Origin: VRUE01 sp035318745
Lineage (GTDB): Bacteria > Actinomycetota > Thermoleophilia > Solirubrobacterales > 70-9
Length of the DNA stretch: 14,777 nucleotides
Direction: 5' to 3'
Assembly (NCBI GenBank): GCA_035318745.1
Contig: DATHEA010000003.1
Coordinates: 1-14,777, forward strand
Shown here: positions 5,922-12,923 of the stretch, piece after piece
Layout of the letters: each line of letters begins with the position of its first letter
Numbering within the stretch: the stretch's first letter is position 1
The notes under the pieces: model-generated
The model's database searches: none
Told to the model about the DNA's origin: nothing
What the model saw: only the letters and a program-made list of their open reading frames with translations
Made by a program: the position numbers and the translations under genes

Positions 5922-5930
5922 CAGATGAGA
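5922..5930 (-). promoter_or_regulatory. Shared regulatory element, copy upstream of the broken DUF347 gene
   Basis: TCTCATCTG on the minus strand, continuing TGGTTTAAGC. The intact DUF347 gene has TCTCATCTG continuing CAATTAAGC at the same place, so the two paralogues share an extended promoter element including TTAAGC. It lies between the permease stop (5954) and TTG 5904. Confidence 0.5.
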
Positions 5931-5953
5931 CGCTCGGATCGGGCTTGAGAGCG

Positions 5954-8659
5954 TCACTCCTCGCGCAGGATCGCGCCGAGCGGCAGGCGGCGCAGTGAGC
6001 GTGCCGCCACGCCCGCGGCGAGAAGGGCGCCGACGATCGCGGCTGCTGCGAGCAGCCCGAGGAAGCCCCACGGAATGGCGAGGTGGTCGGGAGGCGGATC
6101 GAAGACGTGCTGGAGCATCGCGATCAGCATCTCCGCCAGCAGCCAGCCGAGCACGGCCGCCAGGGCCAAGCCTGCCGCCAAAACGGCGACGGCTTCGCTG
6201 CGCACGAAAGCGCCGATGTCGCGCAGCGACGCACCGAGCGCCGCCATCGTCGCGAACTCGTGCCGGCGCTCGTTGACGACGAGGTTGACGAAGAGCCACA
6301 TCGCCGCCGCTGCGAGGACGATCGCGAAGGCCTGCTCGAGCCGGCTGATCCCGGTCAGGTCGACGGTGGTGATCGAGCTGACCGTCTGGACCGACTGCTG
6401 GCGGATGTCCTTGACGCTGACGCCGAAGCCCTTGGTCGCGGCGGTGACACGCGACGCGACGGTCGCCGGGTTTTCGCCGGCGCTGGCGAAGACGACGTTG
6501 GGACCGCCGGCGTGGTCGGCCTTCTGCAGGTAGGCGAGGTTCGCGACCATGAAGGAGTCGCGCGGCGCCGAGGGGAACTCCTGGACGGTGCCGACGACGT
6601 GGAAGGGAACGATGTGGAACTGACCGCTGCGGTGATCGAGTACCCGCAGCCGCAGCAGATCGCCGACTTTCAGGGAGTAGTCGGTGATCGTCTCTTTGGA
6701 GACGAGGATCCCGTCGGGCCTGCTCTGCAGGCGGCTCATCATCGTCTGCGCGCCGCCGCCGATGAAGTAGGAGTCGCGCAGGGTCGTCGCCTTGCCGATG
6801 CTCGCCGGTTCGATCCCAAAGGTGTCCTGGAGGTCGGGACCGACGTAGGCGTAGGAGTGATCGACCGCGGAGGTGGCGGCGACGCCCGACACGTTGCCGA
6901 TCCGTTTGGCAAGGCCCGCTTTGGCCGTAACCCCCGGCGGTGCCGTGGCGGTGATGTCGGCGCCTAGGGTGAGTTGAGCGTCGACCCCTGCCTGCTGGTT
7001 GTAGGTGGCGGCAAAGACTCCGAGGCTGACCCCGAAGGCGAGCAGGAGGCCGACGAAGATCAGGCCGCGATTGATCGCCGGGCCACGCCGCGAAGCGCTG
7101 GCGAGAAGGAAGCTGCGGCGGTTGGTGCCCTCCCCGCTTCCCCGTAGACGCCCCGCGATCGCGCTGAAGACCGTGCCGCGCAGCCTGACCAGCAGCAGCG
7201 TCGCCCCGATCCAGAGCAGGGCAGGGGCGAAGAACATGTAGATCGAGAGCGAGAGGGTCGGGTTGGAATCGGGATTGACGACCGCCGAGAAGCCGGTGCT
7301 GGCGGTCAGCCAGTAGATCAACCCACTGACCGCGAGCGCGATGAAGTCGAGGTAGAGCCGGCGCCAGAGCGGCACACCCCCGCCCTGGCTGCCTCGCCTG
7401 CCGGCGGCCACCGTTTCCGAGAGGGCTCGCAGCCCGGTGCCGAGCCGTGCCACCATCCCGCCCGCGAACGCGAGCGCGATGCAGACCACGACGACAGTTG
7501 CCGCCCGGCTTGCGTTGAGCCCGACGGGGCCTTCGATCAGCAGCGTGACCGCGAGAAAGGAGATCCCGGCGCCGAGCAGGCCACCGAGCAGACCGACGAT
7601 GCTCGATTCGACCGCTGCCATCCCGAGCAGCTGACGCCGGCTCGCGCCGCGGGCGCGGAGCAGGGCGAGCTCCCGACGATCGCGTTCCACCGTTCCCAGT
7701 GCCGCCAGGTAGGCGAGACCGAGCGCCAGCAGAGCGCCGGGGACGGCTAGCATGATGAAGAGCGCCTCGGCGTAGAGCGCGTCCCCGGTCGCCGATTCGA
7801 GCGCTTCGGAGAGGTTGTCGACGAACTGGATCTTCCCCGTGAAGGTCCGTTCCACCGAGTTGCGGATCTGCCCGGCGCGCTTGAAGGCTTCGCTGGGAGT
7901 GCCGCCAAGACTTGCCCTATCCACCTGTGCCTGCACCTGCCACTGCACCCCGGAGAGCGTGCCGGGGACCGAGGCCGAGGTGGGGCCGGCCGCGCCAAGC
8001 GACGGCAGCGCCCCGCCGACCGTGCTGGCAAAGGTCGCGACGGGGAGGATCGCGATGTTGGCCGGTGGCTGCGCGGGCGCCGGGCCGACCTGCGGGTTGA
8101 GCGGCTGGAAGAGCACGTCGGGGGCGGTGACCACGGCGACGCCGCCGACCTTGAAGCTCTGCGGCGGCGTGTGGGCGCCGAGGCGCAGGCTGACGGTGTC
8201 GCCGACCCTGGCCCGCAGCGTCGCCGCAAGCTGTTGATCGAGCACGACCTGGCCCGGCCGCAGGCCGCCGCGCAGGTAGCGGAAGGTATCGATCCGGTGG
8301 AGGTAGCCGGGGGGAACCGCGAGGATCGCCCCGGAGCCCGCATCGGTGACCCCGGCGGCGCCGCGATGGCTGACGCCGGCAAAGGGAGCCGTCCCCACGG
8401 GGAAGGCCTGAGCGATGTCGGGTTGCTTGGAGATCCCTCCGGCCAGCGAGCGAGCCTGGCCGTAACTCCCCACCGGCCCCTGCAGATCGAGCGGCACGCT
8501 GCGGGTGGCCGAAGCGGTCATCGTCCGCAGCGAGTGTCCGATGAAGAGGATCATCGCCCCGAGCAGGGCGACGGCTACGGCGAGGACAAGCGTCTGCGTG
8601 GCGGTCTGCGCCGGCCTGCGTCTCAGCCGTGCGATCCCAAGCTGCAGGGCGGCGCTCAT
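5954..8659 (-). CDS. ABC transporter permease, FtsX/MacB-type, 901 residues
   Basis: The membrane subunit of an exporter or extrusion-type ABC system. Hydrophobic segments lie at about 22-42, 297-320, 345-375, 387-405, 435-452, 472-492, 532-552, 776-796, 822-846 and 866-886. Two large extracytoplasmic regions (about 45-295 and 555-775) lie between them. The layout is that of two fused FtsX units: ERDRRELALLRARGASRRQL (325-344) and NERRHEFATMAALGASLRDI (796-815) are the two typical cytoplasmic coupling loops after the third-from-last helices. LPLGAILREE is the usual permease tail. Such permeases move lipids, lipoproteins, peptides or drugs out of the membrane, or act mechanically; none can be chosen here. 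ATG 8659 overlaps the stop of the second ATPase (ATGA), which shows tight coupling. The permease is the last intact gene of the lipoprotein-ATPase-ATPase-permease operon. Confidence 0.9.
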   Translation of the reverse strand: MSAALQLGIARLRRRPAQTATQTLVLAVAVALLGAMILFIGHSLRTMTASATRSVPLDLQGPVGSYGQARSLAGGISKQPDIAQAFPVGTAPFAGVSHRGAAGVTDAGSGAILAVPPGYLHRIDTFRYLRGGLRPGQVVLDQQLAATLRARVGDTVSLRLGAHTPPQSFKVGGVAVVTAPDVLFQPLNPQVGPAPAQPPANIAILPVATFASTVGGALPSLGAAGPTSASVPGTLSGVQWQVQAQVDRASLGGTPSEAFKRAGQIRNSVERTFTGKIQFVDNLSEALESATGDALYAEALFIMLAVPGALLALGLAYLAALGTVERDRRELALLRARGASRRQLLGMAAVESSIVGLLGGLLGAGISFLAVTLLIEGPVGLNASRAATVVVVCIALAFAGGMVARLGTGLRALSETVAAGRRGSQGGGVPLWRRLYLDFIALAVSGLIYWLTASTGFSAVVNPDSNPTLSLSIYMFFAPALLWIGATLLLVRLRGTVFSAIAGRLRGSGEGTNRRSFLLASASRRGPAINRGLIFVGLLLAFGVSLGVFAATYNQQAGVDAQLTLGADITATAPPGVTAKAGLAKRIGNVSGVAATSAVDHSYAYVGPDLQDTFGIEPASIGKATTLRDSYFIGGGAQTMMSRLQSRPDGILVSKETITDYSLKVGDLLRLRVLDHRSGQFHIVPFHVVGTVQEFPSAPRDSFMVANLAYLQKADHAGGPNVVFASAGENPATVASRVTAATKGFGVSVKDIRQQSVQTVSSITTVDLTGISRLEQAFAIVLAAAAMWLFVNLVVNERRHEFATMAALGASLRDIGAFVRSEAVAVLAAGLALAAVLGWLLAEMLIAMLQHVFDPPPDHLAIPWGFLGLLAAAAIVGALLAAGVAARSLRRLPLGAILREE

Positions 8660-9363
8660 GATCTCTCCGGTCCGACGATCCGGCCGTCGGCAAGGCGCAC
8701 CTGGCGCGTCCAGCGCGCGGCGACGCCACGGTCGTGAGTGGCGAGCGCCAGGGCGAAGCCAAAACGCTCCTGCAGCGCTTCGAGCAGGTCGAGCACCCGC
8801 CCGGCGGTGTCGGAGTCGAGGTGGCCGGTCGGCTCGTCGCAGAGCAGCAGCTCCGGTGATTGGGCGAGCGCCCTGGCGAGGGCGACGCGCTGGGCCTCCC
8901 CGCCGGAAAGCTCGGCGGGCAAAGCGCCGCCCTTGTCGGCGAGGCCGACCAGCCTCAGCAGCTCGGCCGGCGCCTGGCGGGCGTCGAGCCCGGCCCGGGC
9001 CGCAACCCAGGCGGCGAAGGCGACGTTCTCGAAGGCGTTGAAGGTCGGCAGCAGGTTGGAGCCCTGCAGGACATAGGCGATGCCTCCGGCCCGCGTCTTA
9101 CCGCGGGCCGCGGCGTCCAGAGACGAGAGTGCCTCGCCCTTCCAGAGCACCTCCCCCGAGGTCGGCACGAGGAGGCCGCCGAGCAGATGCAGCAGCGTCG
9201 TCTTGCCAGAGCCAGAGGGGCCCTGCAGGGCGACGCTCTCCCCCGGCGCGATGCTCAGGTCCACCTCGATCAGCGCTCGGACCTGCGCCTCGCCTTCTCC
9301 GTAGGTGACCGACGCGCGCCGGCAGGAGGAGAGAGCCGTGGCGCTGACAGTCGCGACGCTCAT
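8656..9363 (-). CDS. ABC transporter ATP-binding protein (second of a pair)
   Basis: A 235-residue nucleotide-binding subunit of the LolD/MacB type. Walker A is GPSGSGKTT (48-56), the Q-loop Gln is at 100 (YVLQGSNLLPTF), the signature is LSGGEAQR (152-159), Walker B is LLLCDE (172-177) with DEPTGHLD, and the switch His is 210 (ATHD). All catalytic residues are present, so it should hydrolyse ATP. The start is ATG 9363, which overlaps the stop of the first ATPase as ATGA (9363-9360). A longer frame upstream is only the out-of-frame read of that gene. It is about as similar to the first ATPase as two different family members are, so the pair most likely works as a heterodimer on the single two-unit permease that follows. 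Confidence 0.93.
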   Translation of the reverse strand: MSVATVSATALSSCRRASVTYGEGEAQVRALIEVDLSIAPGESVALQGPSGSGKTTLLHLLGGLLVPTSGEVLWKGEALSSLDAAARGKTRAGGIAYVLQGSNLLPTFNAFENVAFAAWVAARAGLDARQAPAELLRLVGLADKGGALPAELSGGEAQRVALARALAQSPELLLCDEPTGHLDSDTAGRVLDLLEALQERFGFALALATHDRGVAARWTRQVRLADGRIVGPERS

Positions 9364-10082
9364 CGGACCACCGCTCCGTCGCGGAGTTCGACGACGTGAT
9401 CGGCGGCGCCGGCGACGACCTTGGAGTGGGTGACGACGACGACGGCGCAGTCGTGTTCCGCCGGCAACCGCCGCAGGACGCTGAGCACGACCTGCTGGTT
9501 GTCGGCGTCGAGCTCGCCGGTGGGCTCGTCGGCGAGGATGAGCGGTGCCCGGCGGGCGACGGCGGCGGCGATCGCAACCCGCTGCTGCTCCCCTCCCGAG
9601 AGTGCCATCGCGCGGTGACCCCGACGTCGGCCAAGTCCGAATTCCGCCAGCGCATCCTCGGCTCGCTTGAGCGGAGACTCCACCCCGCCGAGGCGAAGCG
9701 CGGCGACGACGTTCTCCGAGGCGGTGAGCGTCGGCCAGAGGTTGTTGCTCTGAAAGACGATGCCGACCCCCTGCGCTCTGTACTCGGCGAGCTCGCGCTC
9801 GCTCTGGGCGATCAGCGAGGTGCCGAAGCTGCGCACGTCCCCGGCCGAGGCACGATCGAGACCTGCGGCCAGGGCCAGCAGCGTGCTCTTTCCACAGCCC
9901 GAGGGACCGAGGATCGCCACGAGCTGACCTTTGCGGACCTCCAGGTCGACCCCGCGCAGGGCGACGGTCTCCACCGCAGCGGAGCGGTAGATCTTGAAGA
10001 CGTCGTGCATCTCCAGCACCGGCCACTCCGGCGGCGCCTGCTCGGCCTCCGGCTCGCGGTAGAGGCTCTCTAGCGTTGCCAT
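9360..10082 (-). CDS. ABC transporter ATP-binding protein (first of a pair)
   Basis: A 240-residue nucleotide-binding subunit of the LolD/MacB type. Walker A is GPSGCGKST (59-67), Q111 lies in IVFQSNNLWPTLT, the signature is LSGGEQQR (161-168), Walker B is LILADE (181-186) with DEPTGELD, and His219 (VTHS) is the switch residue, so it should be active. It has a 20-residue N-terminal extension (YREPEAEQAPPEWP) before the domain that its partner lacks. ATG 10082 lies inside the end of the lipoprotein gene, a 13-bp overlap, so both are translated from one message. It is cotranscribed with the second ATPase and the permease. Together they would power extrusion or lipid/lipoprotein movement at the membrane. 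The substrate is unknown. Confidence 0.93.
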   Translation of the reverse strand: MATLESLYREPEAEQAPPEWPVLEMHDVFKIYRSAAVETVALRGVDLEVRKGQLVAILGPSGCGKSTLLALAAGLDRASAGDVRSFGTSLIAQSERELAEYRAQGVGIVFQSNNLWPTLTASENVVAALRLGGVESPLKRAEDALAEFGLGRRRGHRAMALSGGEQQRVAIAAAVARRAPLILADEPTGELDADNQQVVLSVLRRLPAEHDCAVVVVTHSKVVAGAADHVVELRDGAVVR

Positions 10083-10627
10083 TCGAAGCTTTCGCTGATC
10101 ATCCGGTAGGCGTCGACGTTGTCGACTCCGACCGGCGTGGCGAGGTCGAGAACCGCGACCTTGCCCTGGTTGCCGTATTCGTAACGGTCGGTTACAAGCC
10201 GCAGGCGCTTGCCGGTGACAGGATCGGGGGCGCTCGTCCGCGAGTAGGTGGTCTTCGTCCCCGGCCTGCCGTGGGGAGCGCCGTTGCGGACCGTGATGTG
10301 GACCACGTTCGCCTTTTCCTGAAACGTGACGTCATTCCCCGACCCGGTGCGCGCCCAGCCCTCCGGGTAGCGGATCGAGTAGCCGGCATTGGGGTCGTGG
10401 AAGAGCAGGAACACCTGGTTGTCGGGTATGTCGCCGGTCGCGGCCGCCTGTGCCTCGCTCGGCACTGCGCCGCCGCCGGCTTCCTGGCTTTTGCTCGACT
10501 GGCTTTCGCCAGGAGTCGAGGTGCTGGCCGAGGTCGAGGTGCTCGAGCCGCCGCCACCGCATCCCGCCGCAAACAGGCTCACCGCGGCGAGGATGCTCAC
10601 CAGAGAGATCGCCATCTTGGCCTTCAC
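10070..10627 (-). CDS. PsbP-like lipoprotein, first gene of the ABC operon
   Basis: A 185-residue exported lipoprotein. The start is GTG 10627, four bases after AAGGAGGA. ATG 10615 is the alternative. Residues 1-22 form a signal peptide ending in LFAAG, with the lipid-carrying Cys23 (lipobox F-A-A-G-C). Gly-, Ser- and Thr-rich linker residues 24-65 follow. The folded part (about 70-185) has YSIRYPEGWARTGSGNDVTF, HITVRNGAP and LATPVGVDNVDAYRMISESFEW, the pattern of PsbP-related lipoproteins often found in actinobacteria. Such proteins sit on the outer face of the membrane. Being first in an operon with two ATPases and an FtsX-type permease suggests that it is a substrate-binding or sensing partner of that transporter. 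This is inferred from order and overlap; no ligand is visible. Confidence 0.85.
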   Translation of the reverse strand: MKAKMAISLVSILAAVSLFAAGCGGGGSSTSTSASTSTPGESQSSKSQEAGGGAVPSEAQAAATGDIPDNQVFLLFHDPNAGYSIRYPEGWARTGSGNDVTFQEKANVVHITVRNGAPHGRPGTKTTYSRTSAPDPVTGKRLRLVTDRYEYGNQGKVAVLDLATPVGVDNVDAYRMISESFEWQR

Positions 10628-10677
10628 AGTTCCTCCTTCGCCGAAAGTGACTATTCGACTAGAAGGTTTACTCCGGC

Positions 10678-10697
10678 CAGATGAGAAGGAAATGAGA
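10678..10697 (-). promoter_or_regulatory. Shared regulatory element, best two-half-site copy, upstream of the lipoprotein operon
   Basis: On the minus strand two TCTCAT half-sites are 11 bp apart (10697-10692 and 10686-10681), the second extended to TCTCATCTG. An 11-bp direct repeat is the typical binding layout of OmpR-family response regulators. It lies directly after the kinase stop (10706) and 51-70 bases before GTG 10627, where an activator would bind. Confidence 0.6.
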
Positions 10698-10705
10698 GTG
10701 AATCG

Positions 10706-12079
10706 CTAGGCGCGGCGAGCCGGCAGCGTCAGCCAAACGTCGGCTCCCCCACCAGGGCGGTTGGCGGCGTGCGCATCGCCTCCATGTGCGCGAGCGACGG
10801 TTCGCACGATTGCCAACCCGAGGCCGCTACCGCCATCGCGGCTACTCGCGGACGCACGGCTGAAGCGCTCGAACGCTCGCCCGAGGAACTCCTCGGAGAA
10901 CCCCTCGCCCCGATCCAGCACATGGATCTCGACCGATCCGTCCTCCTCCTTCGCCGTGAGGTCGATCGACCCGGCGCCGTAGCGCAGGGCGTTGTCGACC
11001 ATGCTCCCTATCGCCTGATCGAGGCGCAGACGGTCGGCATCGAACGCGAGCGAGGGAGACGTGTTCACCTCGATCGCCCTCCCCCCGTCTTCCGCCCGGT
11101 GGGAGAACCTGCGGCCGACACCGTCGAAGGTCTCGACCAGGCTCAAGCGGGCCAGGCGCAGCGGCAGCTCTCCCCGTTCGGTCTGGGCAATCGTCAGCAG
11201 ATCCTCGGAGAGCTGGGTGAGCCGATCGGTCTCCTCGGCGGCCGATGCGAGCGCCGCTCGCAGCTCCTCCGGAGAGCGGCCTGCCGCCAGCGCCAGCTCC
11301 AGCTCGGTTCGCAAAATAGCCAGGGGCGTGCGCAGCTCATGGCTGGCGTCGGCGACGAAGGCTCGCTCGTGCTCCAGCGCCTCGCCAAGGCGCTCGAGCA
11401 TCTCGTTCAGGGTGGTGCCGAGCCGCCCCACCTCATCGTGGGTCGGCGGCACAGGAAGGCGCCGGTCGGGCTCGGCCGCCGAGATCTTTGCCGCCCGAGA
11501 CCTCATCGCCTCGACCGGTTTCAGCGCGGCGGCGGCCACCCCATAGGCAGCGAGGGAGGCAAGGAGGAGGGCAACGGGACCGCCGATCAGCAACAGCTGC
11601 GCGAGGTCCGTGAGCGACTCGCTGCGCGACTCGGTCGAGGTGCCGACGACGACGACCTGCTCGCGACCCCTCGCTCTGACGGGAACCGCGAGCAGGCGTG
11701 ATTCCTCCTGCAGACCCGGAAGCGGTCCGCGATTGACGACGATCGGCTCGCGCAGCGCTCGTTTCAGCTCGGCCGGCGTGAGCAAGACATGCTGACCGAC
11801 CGCCAGCGAGGAGTCGGTGACGTTGCCGCCGGCATCGAGCACCTCGGCGAAGCTCTCGTTGCGGCCGACGAGATTTTGGTGTCCCTCCCGCAGGCCGGAA
11901 TCGGCCTCCTTGACAAGGGAAGCCACGTCGCTCGCCCGCGACCGCAGACCAGCATTAATCGTGGCGTCGAGCTCGTTGGAGAACCGCAGGTAGACGAAGA
12001 CGCCGGTCGCGCCAAGGACCAGGGCCATCACCCCGACGAAGACGAGAGTGACCCGGAGGCGGATCGATACGCGACTCAG
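10706..12079 (-). CDS. Sensor histidine kinase of the OmpR/EnvZ type
   Basis: A membrane kinase of 457 residues from a proposed CTG start at 12079. A first membrane helix lies at about 8-30 and an extracytoplasmic sensor region at about 32-157, with no known fold recognised. A second helix (about 161-186) and a HAMP linker (ALKPVEAMRSRAAKI, DEVGRLGTTLNEML) follow. The phosphorylated His is H247 in FVADASHELRTPLA. The ATP-binding domain has N-box VDNALRYG (N363), DRGEGF (389-394) and GGSGLGLAIV. All key residues are present. No ATG, GTG or TTG occurs in frame near the start. CTG 12079 overlaps the regulator's stop as CTGA and has AAGGA nine bases upstream. ATG 12028 would cut into the first membrane helix. 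It is the partner of the response regulator directly upstream. Confidence 0.92.
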   Translation of the reverse strand: MSRVSIRLRVTLVFVGVMALVLGATGVFVYLRFSNELDATINAGLRSRASDVASLVKEADSGLREGHQNLVGRNESFAEVLDAGGNVTDSSLAVGQHVLLTPAELKRALREPIVVNRGPLPGLQEESRLLAVPVRARGREQVVVVGTSTESRSESLTDLAQLLLIGGPVALLLASLAAYGVAAAALKPVEAMRSRAAKISAAEPDRRLPVPPTHDEVGRLGTTLNEMLERLGEALEHERAFVADASHELRTPLAILRTELELALAAGRSPEELRAALASAAEETDRLTQLSEDLLTIAQTERGELPLRLARLSLVETFDGVGRRFSHRAEDGGRAIEVNTSPSLAFDADRLRLDQAIGSMVDNALRYGAGSIDLTAKEEDGSVEIHVLDRGEGFSEEFLGRAFERFSRASASSRDGGSGLGLAIVRTVARAHGGDAHAANRPGGGADVWLTLPARRA

Positions 12080-12756
12080 CGCCCGCCGTCCTTTCTCAGC
12101 CGGTAGCCGGCGCCACGAACGGTCTCGATCGACTTCACTCCGAAAGGCACGTCGATCTTGCGGCGGAGATAGCGGACGTAGACCTCGATCACGTTGGAGC
12201 GATGCTCGAAGTCGTACTCCCATGCCTGGTCGAGCAACTGCAAGCGGCTGAGCACGTGGCCCGGCCTGCGCATGAAGGTCTCGAGCAGGGCGAACTCCTT
12301 GGCCGAGAGCTCGATCTCCGCATCGCCGCGCCAGACCTGACGGGTCGCCGGGTCCAGTCGCAGCTCCCCGACCTCGACGATCGACGGCCGCTCGCTCTGA
12401 CCGCGACGGACCAGGGCACGGAGGCGGGCCAGCAGCTCGGCAAAGGAAAACGGCTTGGTGAGGTAGTCGTCGGCGCCGCCATCCAGCCCGGCGACACGAT
12501 CCTCGAGCGCTCCGCGAGCGGTCAGCATCAGAACCGGCGACCAGATCCCTTCCTGGCGAAGCTGCCGGCAGGTCTCGAAGCCGTCGATACCAGGGAGGAT
12601 CACGTCGAGGACGATCGCGTCGTAGGTGGATGACCGCGCCATTCCCACCGCATCCTCCCCTGCCCCGGCGACGTCGACGGTGAGGCCCTGCTCGCTGAGC
12701 CCACGCCGAATCAACGCCGCCATCTTCACCTCGTCCTCGACGACCAGAACGTTCAT
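12076..12756 (-). CDS. OmpR-family response regulator
   Basis: A 226-residue DNA-binding response regulator. The receiver domain (1-115) has acidic pocket E7-D8, phosphoacceptor D51 (AIVLDVILPGIDG), T79 and K101 (DYLTKPF), all intact. The DNA-binding domain (about 127-224) is the winged helix of the family: LDPATRQVWRGDAEIELSAKE, LSRLQLLDQAWEYD and the recognition helix RSNVIEVYVRYLRRKID, ending in SIETVRGAGYRLR. ATG 12756 is used because MNVLVVEDE is the canonical family start. GTG 12762 would add two residues, and neither has a clear ribosome site. It is followed by the kinase with a 4-bp overlap of stop and start. A copy of the shared element lies about 32 bases upstream, so autoregulation is likely. 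Confidence 0.94.
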   Translation of the reverse strand: MNVLVVEDEVKMAALIRRGLSEQGLTVDVAGAGEDAVGMARSSTYDAIVLDVILPGIDGFETCRQLRQEGIWSPVLMLTARGALEDRVAGLDGGADDYLTKPFSFAELLARLRALVRRGQSERPSIVEVGELRLDPATRQVWRGDAEIELSAKEFALLETFMRRPGHVLSRLQLLDQAWEYDFEHRSNVIEVYVRYLRRKIDVPFGVKSIETVRGAGYRLRKDGGR

Positions 12757-12779
12757 CCCCACTAACGATCCCAGAGAAG

Positions 12780-12796
12780 ATGAATGCCAGATGAGA
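12780..12796 (-). promoter_or_regulatory. Shared regulatory element, copy upstream of the response regulator
   Basis: TCTCATCTG on the minus strand at 12796-12788, followed 11 bp on by ATTCAT (12785-12780), a degenerate second half-site. It lies 24-40 bases before ATG 12756 and supports autoregulation by the response regulator. Confidence 0.55.
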
Positions 12797-12804
12797 GCCG
12801 CCGT

Positions 12805-12835
12805 GGGCCCTATGACAGGGGTTGAGACAGGGCCC
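12805..12835. repeat. GGGCCCT inverted repeat with internal direct repeat
   Basis: GGGCCCT (12805-12811) and AGGGCCC (12829-12835) are perfect complements around 17 bases. GACAGGG is also present twice, 12 bp apart (12814-12820, 12826-12832). It lies in the 167-bp gap between the DUF347 stop and the response-regulator start, upstream of the shared element. It may be a terminator of the upstream gene or another protein-binding site. The arms are short. Confidence 0.35.
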
Positions 12836-12923
12836 GATCAGCCGCCGCATAGACAACCGTGAGGTCAGTCACCACGCCGGCGAAGAAGCCGAGCTCGATC
12901 CGCTCTTTGCAGGCACCTCCGGG

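Noticed and set aside
8656..10026. A 456-codon frame suggesting a fused double ATPase.
   Set aside because: The N-terminal half is the frame-shadow of the first ATPase gene. The two ATPases are separate genes overlapping by ATGA at 9360-9363.
10706..12856. A 716-codon open frame reaching upstream through the response regulator.
   Set aside because: Its first 259 codons are the out-of-frame read of the regulator gene and Arg/Gly-rich. The real kinase begins near 12079.
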